From positions 13,523,756-13,587,755 of the forward strand of contig NC_037254.1 of the NCBI RefSeq assembly GCF_000002425.4: 64,000 bases of DNA, in the 5' to 3' direction. Under the pieces are notes generated by a model, which saw only the letters and a list, made by a program, of their open reading frames with translations, searched no databases and was not told where the DNA came from. The position numbers and the translations under genes are program-made. The DNA comes from Physcomitrium patens. Lineage: Eukaryota; Streptophyta; Bryopsida; Funariales; Funariaceae. Below, piece after piece: positions 1 through 11,229 of this stretch (position 1 is its first letter; the number at the start of each line of letters is the position of its first letter).

Positions 1-1950
1 ATATCTCGGCTATTCCTTCACATAGTTATGGGACTTCGAAGCAAAATCCAAATGATAATTTGGACCTTAAAAGTTATTGAAGGCTTGATTTTGCTTATTT
101 GAAGAATTTCTATTTCAACCAAATATATTTTCTGTTCAAACTTGATTGACATTCCATTGAGTGGATGGAATCATGGTTTGATTATCAAGTTGTTGTTACT
201 TTTTTTAATTCCAACAATTAGCTACCAAATGCTTTTTTCTACAAAATATACAATGCACCATCATTTATGGAAGAAAGGGGTATTTTGTTACCAAATGACC
301 TTAGCCCTTATAATTACTGTACTATACATTGGACCTAGTATTGGTAGGTTTTTGCCTCTTTTCTTTATCTTTTATCATATTGACTGCCATTTCGTCCATT
401 TTCTTAATCAAATTTAACAACAAGATTTGATTAGATTCCTTCCAAGCTAATACTATTAGCAACTCTGTCGTAGTCAATGGTTGCTGCTAATAAGAGAAGT
501 ATGGAGATTACAATGTTGTCATATTTGATGGTATAGCTTCCAACAAGGTGACATTAATTCTTCCTTGTGTATTGGTACTTGAATTGGTACTTGTATCAAA
601 CATTCTAGAATAACTAATCACTACTCCATTCTATGCCGAGATTTGATAATCTCCTTGAACTAGAATCATAGTGGCTCCCATATTTAAAAATTGGTCATAA
701 TGGCATTTCTTCCAAATCTTGGCTTGATTAAGAGATGTAGTTATTGTATTTGGTTGAGTCTCTTTTATAAATATTTTTAGTTTGGATGGGTACAATCCAT
801 TGATTAATATGGACAATATAAAAGCCTATGGCATTTGATGATTCAGCCACTTATGAAGTATATTTACCACACTGCCATAGTATGATTCCACTACCTCTCT
901 TAGACTCATTTTGCTATTCATTAATCTTTTTCAAAGTCGATCTTCAAAACAAATTGAGTAAAAATGGATTAAAAATGTATTCTTCAATGCCTCTCAATCA
1001 GAGAATTGACCCATGGGTTGGTAGTTATACCATTCACAAACTGTGTCTTTTAAGGTTGTTGACAACCATTGCAATCAAATATCTTCAATTCTGCCATTAT
1101 TGGCTACATATGTAGTTAGGAACTGAGACAAGTATTGATCTAGATCTACATCTAGCAAGCTCCTAAAAGTAAATAATGGAGCTAAGCTAGTTGTGCAATC
1201 ACCAATGTTTCCCATTTGGATTGCTATTGGAACTTCTAGACCACTTGTCATCATTGAAGAGGATAATTTGCCTCTTAATCTCTTATTAAAATAACCACTG
1301 CCTTTTCCAAATGTCATTTTCAAACTTTCCAACCTCCTCAATATGCTATTAGTATCCTTGAATAAGTGTATTAATTGAATTGGAGGTAAAAATGACGTAT
1401 TTTAAAATACACTGAATTGGCCCTTATTGGCAAGCAATTTATGCTATTCTATGGAACGAATTTTGATAGAATCGACAGTTTTTGCTATTGAAGAAGTACC
1501 GAATGGAGTACTTAATTTTTTTATATTTCTTCCATTTATAATTAACAAACTCAAGAGATATGCTGGACTATTGGCAAAAAAATTTACGAATGCTCTTGAC
1601 AATTTTTTTAATGGTATATATGTCTAAAATATTAGAAGTCATAGTTGCATGCAACTATGGCTTAATCTAACTTTATTGATGCTTCTTTTTTAACTTGTGT
1701 TCTTGCTTATTTTACAATAATTTTCTTGCTTGTGCTCTCTCTTGTCTTTCTTTCATCTGGCATATTTTTTTTACTATAATGTTTTTATTCTTAATAACCA
1801 TAATCTTTCAATATGTACTGTTGAATTTGCTTCCTAATTTCCATCTAACTACATATTTTTCTTCACTTTTGAACCAATTTTGATTTTATAAGCTCTTTGC
1901 GTAACATCCAAAACTATTCATTTAGTAGTTAATTCCTAACACTCAATAAT
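1..1950 (-). pseudogene. A1 gag (decayed)
   Basis: Broken gag of the A family. The best blocks are 1341-1075, with the conserved stretch LSQFLTTYVANNGR matching A2 LSQFLTTCVANNDR, and 816-631, with ETQPNTITTSLNQAKIWKKC and GATMILVQGDYQ matching A2. At 420-200 lie the NC region (KDKEKRQKPTNTR) and two worn Cys-His boxes. Several stops break the frame, many one transition away from Gln, Trp or Arg codons. Gag would form the cytoplasmic virus-like particle that packages element RNA. No start codon can be fixed. The open frames on the plus strand here are antisense shadows. Assignment rests on collinear similarity with the other three A copies. Confidence 0.8.
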
Positions 1951-1959
1951 ATTGTTGAT

Positions 1960-1979
1960 CTCTAGCAACGGCGCCAAAA
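1960..1979 (-). other. A1 primer-binding site
   Basis: Read on the minus strand, TTTTGGCGCCGTTGCTAGAG follows the LTR end directly. It contains TGGCGCCGTTGC, the form used in plant Athila/Tat elements and complementary to the 3' end of an Asp-type tRNA. The same spacing is seen in A2, A3 and A4. Confidence 0.75.
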
Positions 1980-2771
1980 TGTGATTGTCATTTTATTTAT
2001 TCTATAAATTCCTTTCAGAATAAACCTATAGAAGGGGATTCAAATACAGAGAAAGACTAACCACATGAGCTTATACATTAGAGTTACATAATTAACCATA
2101 TTTCAAACTACTAAAATACCAAAGAATACTACAATACTTTCTCTCATTAATAATACTCCCTCTTCAACTGATAACAATAATAAACAATCTTGCACTCTCA
2201 AAAGACCACTCAAAATACACAAATTCCATCTAACACCAGAAATAACAATCTTCTACTCCAACCAATCTCGCTTCACATAATTTTTGTAATCACGGATTTC
2301 TTCTGTCGAAACACATATAACTCTCAATTAACAAAAATCATAATCTTCCATCAAGAATCAATCTTCTATAGAATTTGGTAACAAACTTCCAATATTTTTT
2401 CATAATAATTCAATTAGACAGTACTCCAATTACATACTCAATATCTCATAAATCAATCTCTGATTTATTCTACAAATTCACTTCACAATATTCATAAACT
2501 ATCCATTATTCTTTAATTACAAAGAAAATAAAGAGAACAAAGAAGTAGCACCAAGCTTATCGTAGTTCATGACTATCACAGTCTAGCTCCTCTAATATCT
2601 TCTTCAACTTATTTATGCTTTACTGGTGACATTCCACATTCTAACCATCATTCCCTATTTAACCGTTTTTCACAACTAATTCAATCATCCAACCTACTGA
2701 ATTGACAATCATAGGACTGATTAAACTATTTTATCTATATCTTACAAAAATGAATTTCTATCCATTCTACA
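1980..2771 (-). repeat. A1 5' LTR
   Basis: On the minus strand it opens with TGTAGAAT and its other end lies next to the primer site. Inner landmarks shared with the A2-A4 LTRs include the block read on the plus strand as GTAGCACCAAGCTTA. It holds about one copy of the 28-bp unit that is tandem in A2. It is clearly more diverged than the A2 and A3 LTRs. Confidence 0.8.
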
Positions 2772-4239
2772 AGATTAAAGAGTGGAATTTAAGAGTTGGC
2801 TTAATAGGATTTTTTTGAATATTGATTTTGAGTGATTTGAGTGTGTAATGATTTAATAAAAAAATTACAAAATAATAGTTATTTTAGGTGATTTTGGAAT
2901 TTGTGAAATTAAAAAAATATTACATTTTGGAGAATTTTATAAGTTTGCTAGTAGATCTGTAGTTCAAATTTTGAAGACTTATGAGAATAGTTGTATGAAG
3001 TATATGATGTAAGTTTAAGCTTGATTATATAATTAAATTGAAGGTTATTGAATTTTAAGTAGGTTGAGGTTTTGAAAATTAGGCTTTGAGATGCAAATAG
3101 GGTTTCTAAGTTCTTTAATAATCCATTAGTTGGATTGAAGTGAAATTTATGTATAAAGATAAAAGACTTGATTTTTTATACATATATGAAATTTAAAAAT
3201 AATTAAATAGTTTGAAAAAGAGATATTAGTACTAGAAGTTCAACATTTAGATTGGAGTATGAGGCCGACCAATACTTGAGCGGATTTTAGGATTTTTCTT
3301 CCAATTAGCAAGTAAGATTATCTTCAAATTTATTATATTTTTTTTAGTCAAGAAGACTTATGTAAATTTTTCAGCAAGATCAATAATTTAATCAATAGAT
3401 ATTAGGATTTTAATCTATTTAGGATTTGGTTATGGATTTAGAATTTATTTATGATTTAGTTTAGGATTTATTTAGGATTTATTTAGAATTTAGGATTTGT
3501 CTAGGATTTGTTTAGAATTTAGGATTTTTCTAGGATTTGATTTAAGATTTAAGCTTTCTTAAAGATTTGGTTTAGGATTTAGAATTTGATTTAGAGTTTA
3601 GGATTTGATTTAAGATGTAAGATTTTTTTAGGATTTGGTTTAAGATTTAGGATTTATTTAGGATTTAATTTAGGATTTAGAATTTTTTTAGGATTTGGTT
3701 TAATGTTTAGGATTTATTTGGGATTTGATTTAGGATTTAGGATTTCTCTAGGATTTGATTTAGAATTTAGGATTTGTCTAAGTCTTGGTTTAGGATTTAG
3801 GATTTGTCCAAGATATAATTTAGGATTTAGAATTTATTTAGGATTTGATTTAGAATTTAAGATTTCTTTAGAATTAAGAATTTGACATAGGATTTGATTG
3901 AAGTCCATTAGAATTTCAATTAAGTTAAATTAAGAATTAATTGAGATTTATTTAAGATATATTTGTGATTATTTTAATATTTCTTTAGGATTTTTTAAAG
4001 GTTTTTTTAAGGTTTATTATAGATTTTTTTTTGAATTCTTTTAAGATTTTTTATTTATCCTTTGTAATTTCTTTAAGATTTCTTTTGAATTTGATTAAAG
4101 CTTTTTAGCATTGTTAAGGATTTAATTAGAGTTATTTAATAGTTTATTAGAATTAAAATTTTGCTGTAATAATTTTTATTCTACATTCCATATCAACGTA
4201 CCTAATACATTCTCAAGCAAAATTTCATGTAATATGATA
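2772..4239 (+). repeat. B3: truncated B-family LTR
   Basis: This 1.47-kb stretch is collinear with the B2 LTR from about 11650 to 13185. It shares the opening ATTGATTTT block, the TTGGATTGAAGTGAAA block, the GAGGCCGACCAATA block, a long TTTAGG-like array, and an end resembling ATGTAATATGATA (B2 ends TATTATGACA). The front of the LTR is missing where A1 begins. No B coding sequence follows it. Instead, chromovirus C4 sequence starts, so B3 was most likely a 3' LTR inserted into C4. Confidence 0.7.
3418..3895 (+). repeat. TTTAGG-like degenerate minisatellite in B3
   Basis: About 480 bp built from variants of TTTAGGATTTGG, TTTAGGATTTAG and GATTTGATTTAGGATT. The unit drifts but keeps a 6/12-bp rhythm and strong G/T-only composition on this strand. 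The open frame it creates (3703-3885) is a repeat artefact. The same array lies at the same place in both B2 LTRs. Confidence 0.85.
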
Positions 4240-4254
4240 TTAGACGAGATATTG

Positions 4255-4560
4255 TGATTATCACAGCCTTCAAGTTGACGTAATAGAGATGATGATCTTC
4301 AAAATGACGTAATAGAGATGAAGACCTTCAAGAATGATGTTTATTAATTTTATTTGAAGTAGGAACAACTTCTAATGGTATTACAAATGTTTTATTTGAA
4401 AGAAGTTATAAAGGTTTCAACAATGATCAAATAATAGGGTGAACTTCCTACCCTAGAATGAGACATTACCAATGGTTGAGAAGACCTATCAACTACCTTC
4501 AAAAGAATAAAGATCAAAATACATATCAAATATAATTTGCTACATCTCACACTTCTTCAA
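4255..4560 (+). pseudogene. C4 3'-terminal small ORF (ORF3), decayed
   Basis: Translation around 4345-4560 gives FEVGTTSNGITNVLFERSY, then MRHYQWLRRPINYL. This is collinear with the small ORFs at 7044-7271 (C2) and 47221-47445 (C1), which share G-x-Y-x-W-L-x-G-P-x-N-H-L. Here one stop and several substitutions interrupt it. As in the other two copies, it lies directly before a purine-rich tract and an LTR. Function unknown. I see it as the tail end of a plus-strand chromovirus whose polymerase has been lost. Confidence 0.6.
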
Positions 4561-4609
4561 TATTTGATCATTTTTTCTTATAGAACTCATCTCTAAAATG
4601 GAGAGATAA

Positions 4610-4624
4610 TACCACAAATATATA

Positions 4625-4663
<39 letters not shown>

Positions 4664-5292
4664 TATTATCTAAATAATATGAATAAATAGAAATAGATAA
4701 AAATATATTAATTTCATAAAGCCTTCTAAAAAAGTATTTTAGAAGCTTTTTAGATGTTGTTTTGACTTCATATGTGTTTGTAGTTGATTGATAGGTTAAA
4801 AACTTGATCAACAAGCTAACCATGTACTATATGTATTGATAGCTTACAGAATAAGTTAACTAAGTGGTGCCCATTTAGAAAATTTACCTTGTACGTTAAG
4901 ATATATGTTATGCAAAGTCAACATGTTTTTGGAGGTCCTATAGAACGTCACCACATGGATATTAAATAGATAATATATATAGAGGCAAAACTGAAGCCTT
5001 CTTCACTGTTGTTAATTTCTTTTTGCTTCTAATCTAGTTTCAAGAATCTTTAGTTTCCTTATCTTTTAGTAACAGTCATTCTATTTTTTTTTAATATATA
5101 CATCTCTATTTTTATCTTATCATATTTTTTTGAGAGAGTCTCACTTATTTATTTGATTTCATTAAATTCTTGTCCTTTATACCAAGTTGATCTAAATCAA
5201 ATGAGATCAATGGATATAGGAATCTAAAGCCATAGCATCCATAAAAATTAGAGGATCAAAGAGTTGATTAAAATATTGATAAGACTCTAACA
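4610..5292 (+). repeat. C4 LTR
   Basis: Plus-strand relative of the C2 3' LTR (6448-6998 on minus). Shared blocks include TTAATTTCATAAAG, GCTTTTTAGATGTTGTTTTGAC, and AAGTCAACATGTTTTTGGAGG. It begins after a purine-rich tract (about 4590-4609) and ends near CTCTAACA. A (TA)n tract fills about 4618-4660. It differs from the C2 LTR at many sites and is old. Confidence 0.65.
4618..4660. repeat. (TA)n microsatellite
   Basis: A nearly pure TA dinucleotide run of about 40 bp inside the C4 LTR, just after its 5' end. It is absent from the related C2 LTR. Confidence 0.9.
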
Positions 5293-6162
5293 CTTGTTAT
5301 CAAATGTCACCCTATAGTAGTATATTTTCGAAAATATACCTAAGTAATGTGATTTGATGCACAAACCACAATTATATAAATTACATCATATTTTTAAATA
5401 AACTAGATCAAAAATCATCTAACCCTTGATCTAATCTAATATGTGAATGATCTAGACAAGGCCATCTGACAATCAATAAGTTTATATTGCCTAATCACTT
5501 CAAATTTTCATTATTAATGAAGATGACATCATAAAGGAGTTAGCTAAAATAATCAAAAATAATAAGAGATTATAATTATTTAAAATATATAATCAACAAT
5601 CTTAAGAGATGATATTAGTCTACTTGGTTAGGTGTAATTTTAGTGTCTATGTAAATGTATTATTAAAAAATAAGCCCAAACTCCAATACTATTATGAAAT
5701 ATGTACCAATTCTTGCAAAGAGCTTCTTAAAGATAATACCTTCATTTGGTGGATGTCAATGAATAGTATGAAGAAAAGTATGTAAAAAATAAGATTATTA
5801 TAGCTTCAATATATCCAATGAAAATATAATTTCTTTATATTGGCAAAAACATTCTATATGTATTTTCCAAAGATGAAATAGATCCTTTCAATATTTTTTA
5901 TGAATCTTTAAAGATGGTAGATTAATTGGTCATATAAAATAAAACATACATGCTAATATTTCTTTTAATAAAATTATTCAATAAAGCAAGTAAGATGCCA
6001 ATGCACTACAATCAAATAAGACTTTTGCTAACATAATCATAGCAATTGTTGCAAATATAATTGAAATAAATTCTTTTCTTTTATTATCATTAGACCATCC
6101 TAATTGAATCCATACTTCTTCAATCCAATGATCTAGGCCAAAATCAAATAGATAAAGGATTA
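5293..6162 (+). other. Unclassified AT-rich stretch between two C4 LTR pieces
   Basis: About 870 bp without a convincing frame. The first bases (CTTGTTATCAAATG) loosely resemble a Met-tRNA primer site. If so, this is the collapsed internal region of a C4 element bounded by the LTRs at 4610-5292 and 6163-6447. Short windows near 5740-5930 look like worn coding sequence, but I could not match them to gag or pol. Confidence 0.35.
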
Positions 6163-6447
6163 TTGATTGTTATAGATATATATTTATTATAATTATTATC
6201 TAACTAATATGAATAGATAGAAGTAGATAAAAGTAGATTAATTTCATAATATCTTCTAAAAAAGCTTTTTAAAAGCTTCATAGATGCTTCTTTGACGTTA
6301 CATGTATTTGTAGTTGATTGATAGTTGATTGATAGTTGATTGATAGTTGATTGGTAGTTGATTGATATTTTATTGGTAGGTTAGAAACTTTGTCAATACA
6401 TTAATCATGTACTACATGTATTGATAGGTTGTAAAATAGGCTAACTT
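6163..6447 (+). repeat. C4 second LTR, truncated by C2
   Basis: Collinear with 4630-4860 of the first C4 LTR: TTATTATCTAACTAATATGAATAG, the TTCTAAAAAAG block and CATGTACTACATGTATTGATAG. It stops at CTAACTT, exactly where the minus-strand C2 LTR begins. It also carries the 12-bp tandem repeat listed separately. Confidence 0.6.
6308..6372 (+). repeat. 12-bp tandem repeat
   Basis: About five copies of TTGATTGATAGT, the last ones with substitutions (TTGATTGGTAGT). The homologous site in the LTR at 4610-5292 has only about one copy, so this is a local expansion. Confidence 0.85.
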
Positions 6448-6998
6448 TGTATTAGAGACATAAATCTCAAAGAAAGAAAATCCTTGATATACTCTTGTAT
6501 CACTCAAGAGAACTAAAAAGTCATTCAAAAGATAATGTAATATTAACAAAAATGACTATTTTCAAAAATAAAAAGTCTAAAAAGTCTTGAAACAAGACTA
6601 AGGACTAAAATGGCATTGATACGAGTGAAGAAGGCTTCATTCTTGCTTCCATATATACTCTTAATTAAGAGCTACATGACAATGCCCTGTAGGATCTCCA
6701 AAACATGTTGACTTTGTTAGCCACATGTCTTAACTTGTAAGACAAGTTATCTATGTATGCGCCACATGTTTAGCTTGTTCCACAAGCTATTATGCAAAAT
6801 TAACTTGTTCCATAAGCTACCAATATGTGATTAACTTGTTGGCCAAGTTTTTGACCTATAAATACATCTAAAGTCAAAACAGCATCTATGAAGCTTCTAA
6901 AAAGCTTCACTGAAAGACTTTATAAAATTAATCTATATTCTCCTATTTCTACCTAAGCATAAAATTAATTATTAAAGTAAATGTATATATCTATGACA
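6448..6998 (-). repeat. C2 3' LTR
   Basis: 551 bp with TGTATTAG at the left and CTATGACA at the right on the plus strand, so TG...CA in either reading. It lies next to a strong polypurine tract. It contains GAAGCTTC at 6888-6895 and another AGCTTC close by, a weak version of the heat-shock-element array seen in the C1 LTR. Left neighbour AACTT (6443-6447) is the candidate target duplication; the partner was not found. Confidence 0.7.
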
Positions 6999-7018
6999 TT
7001 ATCCCCCCTCCCTTTTAG
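6999..7018 (-). other. C2 polypurine tract
   Basis: On the minus strand the sequence reads CTAAAAGGGAGGGGGGATAA directly before the LTR start. This is where plus-strand DNA synthesis would be primed. Confidence 0.8.
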
Positions 7019-7043
7019 AGATGAGTTCCTTAACGTGCAATCT

Positions 7044-7271
7044 TTATATGTTGAAGAAGTCTAACACGCGGCAAATTATATTTGCAACATACTCTGATCT
7101 TTCCTCTCTTTCAAGATGGTTGATAGGCCCTCTCAGCCATCGATAGTTTCCCACACCAAGGCAAGAAGACCACCTTGTTATTTGATTGTTGTTGCGGCCT
7201 TCGTAACTTGTTTCAAATAAAACATTTGAAACACTAACAAGAGTTGTTTCTACCTCTAATAAAATGACCAA
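7044..7271 (-). pseudogene. C2 small 3' ORF (ORF3)
   Basis: A 75-codon open stretch with the core GVGNYRWLRGPINHL followed by an acidic REER segment and EYVANIICR. It corresponds to the C1 ORF at 47221-47445 (GVGHYHWLQGPMNHL, then REQQ and EFIADVMRQ) and to the C4 remnant near 4345-4560. It lies between chromodomain and polypurine tract on the same strand as pol. In C2 the upstream part of the frame is broken by stops. I do not recognise the family. It has no membrane segment and no Cys-His box, so nothing supports an envelope-like or nucleocapsid role. Conservation across three diverged copies suggests it was once under selection. Confidence 0.6.
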
Positions 7272-7559
7272 ATAGTGAGACTCTTTTCTAAGGTCGTAAT
7301 ATCAAAGACATTGTATCTTACCATCTATTTGAGAAAAGATATGTCATTCTTGAGAATCTTCATCTCAATTCCATTGTCTTGAAGGTTGTGACAATCACAA
7401 TGTCTCATATAGTAAATCCACAAATAAAATCTCTTGAGTTGAATTTGTTGGTTGTTGGTTCTTCATCTCTTTAGTGTCACAAATACACACAAGCTACAAA
7501 GAAAGATAGAGGGTAGAATGTTATCTTCTTTTGATCTTATTTCTTTTATAGCAAAGATT
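7272..7559 (-). other. C2 spacer between chromodomain and ORF3
   Basis: About 290 bp of decayed minus-strand sequence with several stops. In C1 the corresponding stretch encodes the first part of ORF3 (47574-47446). Here I can see only scattered resemblance. Confidence 0.4.
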
Positions 7560-7834
7560 TGTTATTCTTCATCTTAGTTTTAATAGATTTTATTGATGAA
7601 AAGCTTCAACTTTCTTTGCTGCATTTACAAGATTCTTTGATGGCTCTTATGTGCATTCACTAATATCATATCCGTGCAAATGAACAAGATATTTTAACAT
7701 ATTTTGGTGCTGCCTTGAGTCTAAAACTTCTTCTACCTCCAACTCTTGATTATTATCTACTTGTATAGGAGGAAGTGGCATTTGTTCTCTTTCCAAAATA
7801 TTCACTATCTTATACAGCTCAAGAAAAGACATAT
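7560..7834 (-). pseudogene. C2 integrase C-terminus and chromodomain
   Basis: Starting at the B1 junction the frame reads MSFLELYK, then PLPPIQVD, then the chromodomain ELEVEEVLDSRQ...LKYLVHLHGYDIS, and after a stop and frame slip EPSKNLVNAAKKVEAFHQ. This is the normal E-x-E-V-E-x-I-L-D-x-R ... Y-L-V-x-W-x-G-Y-D ... E-P-x-x-N-L chromodomain layout. The usual W after YLVH is L here. In chromoviruses this domain binds methylated histone tails and directs integration. The upstream half of the same protein is at 42395 and beyond, across the B1 insertion. Confidence 0.8.
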
Positions 7835-9157
7835 TGTCATATTACATGTTATTTTGCTCAGGAATGCACCAGGCACTTAGCTATAGAAGGTGAGATTATG
7901 TTTCATAAGTAGACAAGAAACCCTAATAGATTTCATCCATGCGAGAAGAATGTAATCTGAATTTCAATTCAAAAGTGCTTAAAATACTCTTCTTAGTAGT
8001 TTTAATCATACATAAATCCCAATTACCTTATTACTTTCATATTTAAGCAATTTAGATTTTTTTTGTAAACTCCAATCCTAATTAGTGAGCTTTAACAAGC
8101 TGTAACATCCAATCCAACCGTCCACTTGATGTGAAATTTTGCATAAAATTTTCAATGCAAGTCTTCTAAATTCTCAAGAATTTTTAGCCCAATCCAACTT
8201 ACAGATTGTGAGAAAACCTCCAAAAATTGCACCAATGTCACTCGGCTGCCAACTTAAAAAGTGAAGTAGAAATCCTAGAAATGATTTCTCCTTCTCCAAT
8301 TGTTAACTTTGTTTCAAAATTGGTGTGTAGCTTGATCTTTAAGTCCTCCAACACCATGCCAATTTTCACCTTAATCTGATTAATAGATCTTCAAATATCA
8401 TAGAAATCCTACCCAACCTCAAACTGCCACCTTCTGAAACCCTCTTGTGCTAAAAACTAGATATCTCTAAACCACGCCATTAGAATATCACAAAATTTTG
8501 TATACACTTAGTACACTCAATAATCCAAAAAATATCAAATTTTCAACTATAGATGTCATGCCAATTGCACGAACTAGCCAAAATTGCTAGCCCTAATTAT
8601 ATTATATAAAATCCAAATCATTGATACAAACCCTGACTTTGAACAACAATTGCTAAATCCTCCAAAATCCTCTCAAAACAATTCTTATGTCTCTGGAATG
8701 AACTTCAAGCTAGCTCTCAAATCCTAATCTCTGATCTTCAAATGAAACCTTATTTTTCCCTAAGCCGTCGTTTTAGTAGCTAGAGATCTGATCTCAACCC
8801 TGTCTTACAAATGGTCGACCCTCGGATATCAATCTATCCTATCCTAAGGATTTTTTAGTCCAATCCTATTTTCAACTTAACCCTAGTACCAACTATATTA
8901 ATTATTTACTACTTTTAACCTGATTTCATCAATTTATGGTCTTTCTAAGGTAGTAGAAGAGTCTCTACAACCTAGAAGGTAAAATTACTAACTAACCTTC
9001 AACTTACCAATTATTAAGATAAGAAAATAATCTAAGAGGCTTTTATAAAAACCACGTTTAGATACCTCAAATTATAATTAAACTAAGATAATTAGATATT
9101 AATTAGAAATTCAATTTTGATTATAATTTCACTATATAGTCATATTACATTATGACA
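7835..9157 (-). repeat. B1 3' LTR
   Basis: TGTCATATTAC at left and ATTATGACA at right. Nearly identical to 41072-42394 over most of its length, but the outer 136 bp (7835-7970) differ at about 12% of sites. It lacks the TTTAGG-like array of the B2/B3 LTRs, so it is a separate subfamily. I see no TATA box that I would defend. Confidence 0.85.
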
Positions 9158-9174
9158 TCCACCCCCTCTTAACC
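9158..9174 (-). other. B1 polypurine tract
   Basis: Minus strand GGTTAAGAGGGGGTGGA directly before the LTR start TGTCATAATG. Confidence 0.8.
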
Positions 9175-9179
9175 TATGC

Positions 9180-11229
9180 ATCCTCCGACAAGGGCCAAAT
9201 GAATCATATGTCATAATTGGCATCACACCATCTCTTCATTTTCTTCATCAAATCCTTCATTTCTATTTTTACTATCCTCTCCAAAACAATTGTGTTTTTT
9301 AAAAATGCCAATATCTTCAACATGATCCTCCATATTGATTTCTCTATCTTGTCTTTTAAAAATCTTCACTCACTTTTTAGCAATAGGTATTTTCAACCTC
9401 GTACCATCTAACTCCCTTAATGAATATGTAGCATTATCATGAACCATTACTACTACATATGGTCCAATCCAACGTTTCAAAAACTTTTATAAAGTACTAT
9501 GTTGATTATTCAGACTGCTATCATAAGCAAGTACCCAATCACCTTCTTCAATTGCTTTACGTTTCAATTGATGTTGCTTATCAAATTGAATCTTATTTCC
9601 TAACCTTGCCTTTTGTAACCTTTTTAATGCTAATTCCACATCTTTCAATCTTTGTTCAAGTTGCCGGATTCTAATGGCTAACAATTTCTCCCTTGTCAAA
9701 CCATCTTCCCATGGTAGCATACTCCAAGTTGGCACATTTTTGTCAATCAGCATAATTGGTTTTTGACTTGTCATGAGTTCCACTGGCATATATCATGTCA
9801 CCAAACTATGTATTGTTTGATCAGCCCATAATGCATAAAATAGAAGTCGAGGCCATTCTCTCACTCTTCTTTTGCAAGCTTTAACTAAAGCTTTTACAAT
9901 TGGTGGATGCCCAGGTTCACTCTTTGCATTCCCCTCTGCATTATAAGTAGTAGTCAATGATAATTTGAACCCACATCTCTTAAAAAAATCACGAGCTTCA
10001 TGTGCATCTAATTTTTCTCAATCTGTAGTGATCTTTTCCACACATCCATAGCGACAAATAACTTCTTCAAGTAAAAACCTGTAAATTTTTTCTATGGACT
10101 TTGTTCTTAGTGCCCTACCTTCTACTTGGTTTGATAAATCTTCATGAGCCAAAACTAAATATTTCATTTGCTATAGTTCCATCGGCATAATAACCAAATC
10201 CACAACCCATTTAAAATGAATAGCCTAAAGATATATCGGATGCAATCCATCTCGATGTCATATATTTGAATACATCTGACAAGTTATATAAGACTCTACA
10301 AACAAAGTTACATCTCAATACATATTCTTCCTTTAATATCGTTCCTTCATTTTAGCAAAAGTAGCCCAAATTCCTCTATCTCTTGTCCATAATTTCTCAT
10401 GAAACTCTTTGAGTAGTCTTTGTTGATTTTCTTTAGTACCTACTACTCGTCTTGGCATTCCAATTCTTTTCTTTGGTCTCTTCCATAAAAACCCTTCTTG
10501 AAACAAAAATCCATAAGCCTTCTTTCTTATTTGATTAAATTTTTTTATTGACCAATTCTCTTGTTTAGTCAAGGTATTTAAATAAAGACCAATTTCTAGT
10601 AATTTTTCTTCATAAAGCTCTTCAAAAAATATCTTATTTTCTTTATTAAGATTTGATACTAAATAGAATTTTGTTCCAACATCATCAATATCTTCAAGCA
10701 TTTCGTCTTTTCTTTCACATATTGCTCGAGATAACATATCTGCTACCAAATTGTCTTTCCCTACAACATGCCTAAATTCTAGATTTAGTGATTTAATAGA
10801 AGCAATCCATCTCAACATCATAATATCTGGTGTTGTAAAATTGATAATCATTCCAAATAAAGGCAAATAATATGTTTCAATTACCTCCATAGCTCCAATC
10901 AAATAATCCTTTTCAACTTTCATAGCTGAAACAACTCTCCAGAGTTCCCTTTTCATCTATGAATATGCACATTGGCGAGTACTTAAAACTTAAGCTCCAA
11001 ATCACACAGCAAATCTATGTCCATTTGAGACAACTTGACCTACACTCCATCCAATGGCAATCAAACTAGTATCCACAATAAGAATCACTAGTCTATTGCT
11101 CTTATAATCAATTTTTCTCAACACAAGAGGTGATATTAATAATTTCTTCAATCTTTGTACTACTTTATCATGCTTTTCTTCTCATTTAAATCAATAGCCC
11201 TTGCATAATAGTTCATATAATAGATCCGT
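9180..11229 (-). pseudogene. B1 RNase H and integrase (decayed)
   Basis: From 11229 leftwards the frame continues the RT of 31300 (HYVHIV joined to DLLYELL). RNase H follows: LIVDTS, then KRELWRVVSAM, then VGKDNLVADMLSR. One aspartate expected in the IETYYLPL segment (B2 has IEIDCLPL) is Y. Integrase follows from about 10400: a worn His-Cys region, VVDLVIMPM (first catalytic D), ITTD (second) and KSEPGHPPIVKALVKA (E), then the C-terminal block at 9789-9487 with KLLAIRIRQLEQRLKDVE (heptad-like) and EEGDWVLAYDSS, and KRWIGPYVV after a stop. The longest clean stretch is 10956-10333 (207 codons). Several stops and no start; not functional. Confidence 0.85.

Larger units (their letters stand above)
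1..2771 (-). mobile_element. A1: Athila/Tat-like Gypsy element, cut by the window edge
   Basis: This is the 5' half of a minus-strand LTR retrotransposon. Reading leftwards from 2771 there is a 792-bp LTR, a primer-binding site, then gag running off the left edge. Its gag is the same family as A2 (24077 onward), A3 and A4. The base directly right of the LTR (2772) starts sequence like the B-family LTR, so A1 probably inserted into B3. The partner LTR and the second target duplication lie outside the window. Protease and polymerase would also lie outside. Confidence 0.85.

Noticed and set aside
1427-1627. Plus-strand ORF of 66 codons
   Set aside because: Antisense shadow of A1 gag; the antisense reading is the one conserved with A2 and A3.
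3703-3885. Open frame of 60 codons rich in GF-RI-LGFDL repeats
   Set aside because: It is a translation of the TTTAGG-like minisatellite, not a gene.
5293-5310. Confident Met-tRNA primer site
   Set aside because: Only a partial match and no coding sequence follows, so it is mentioned but not called.
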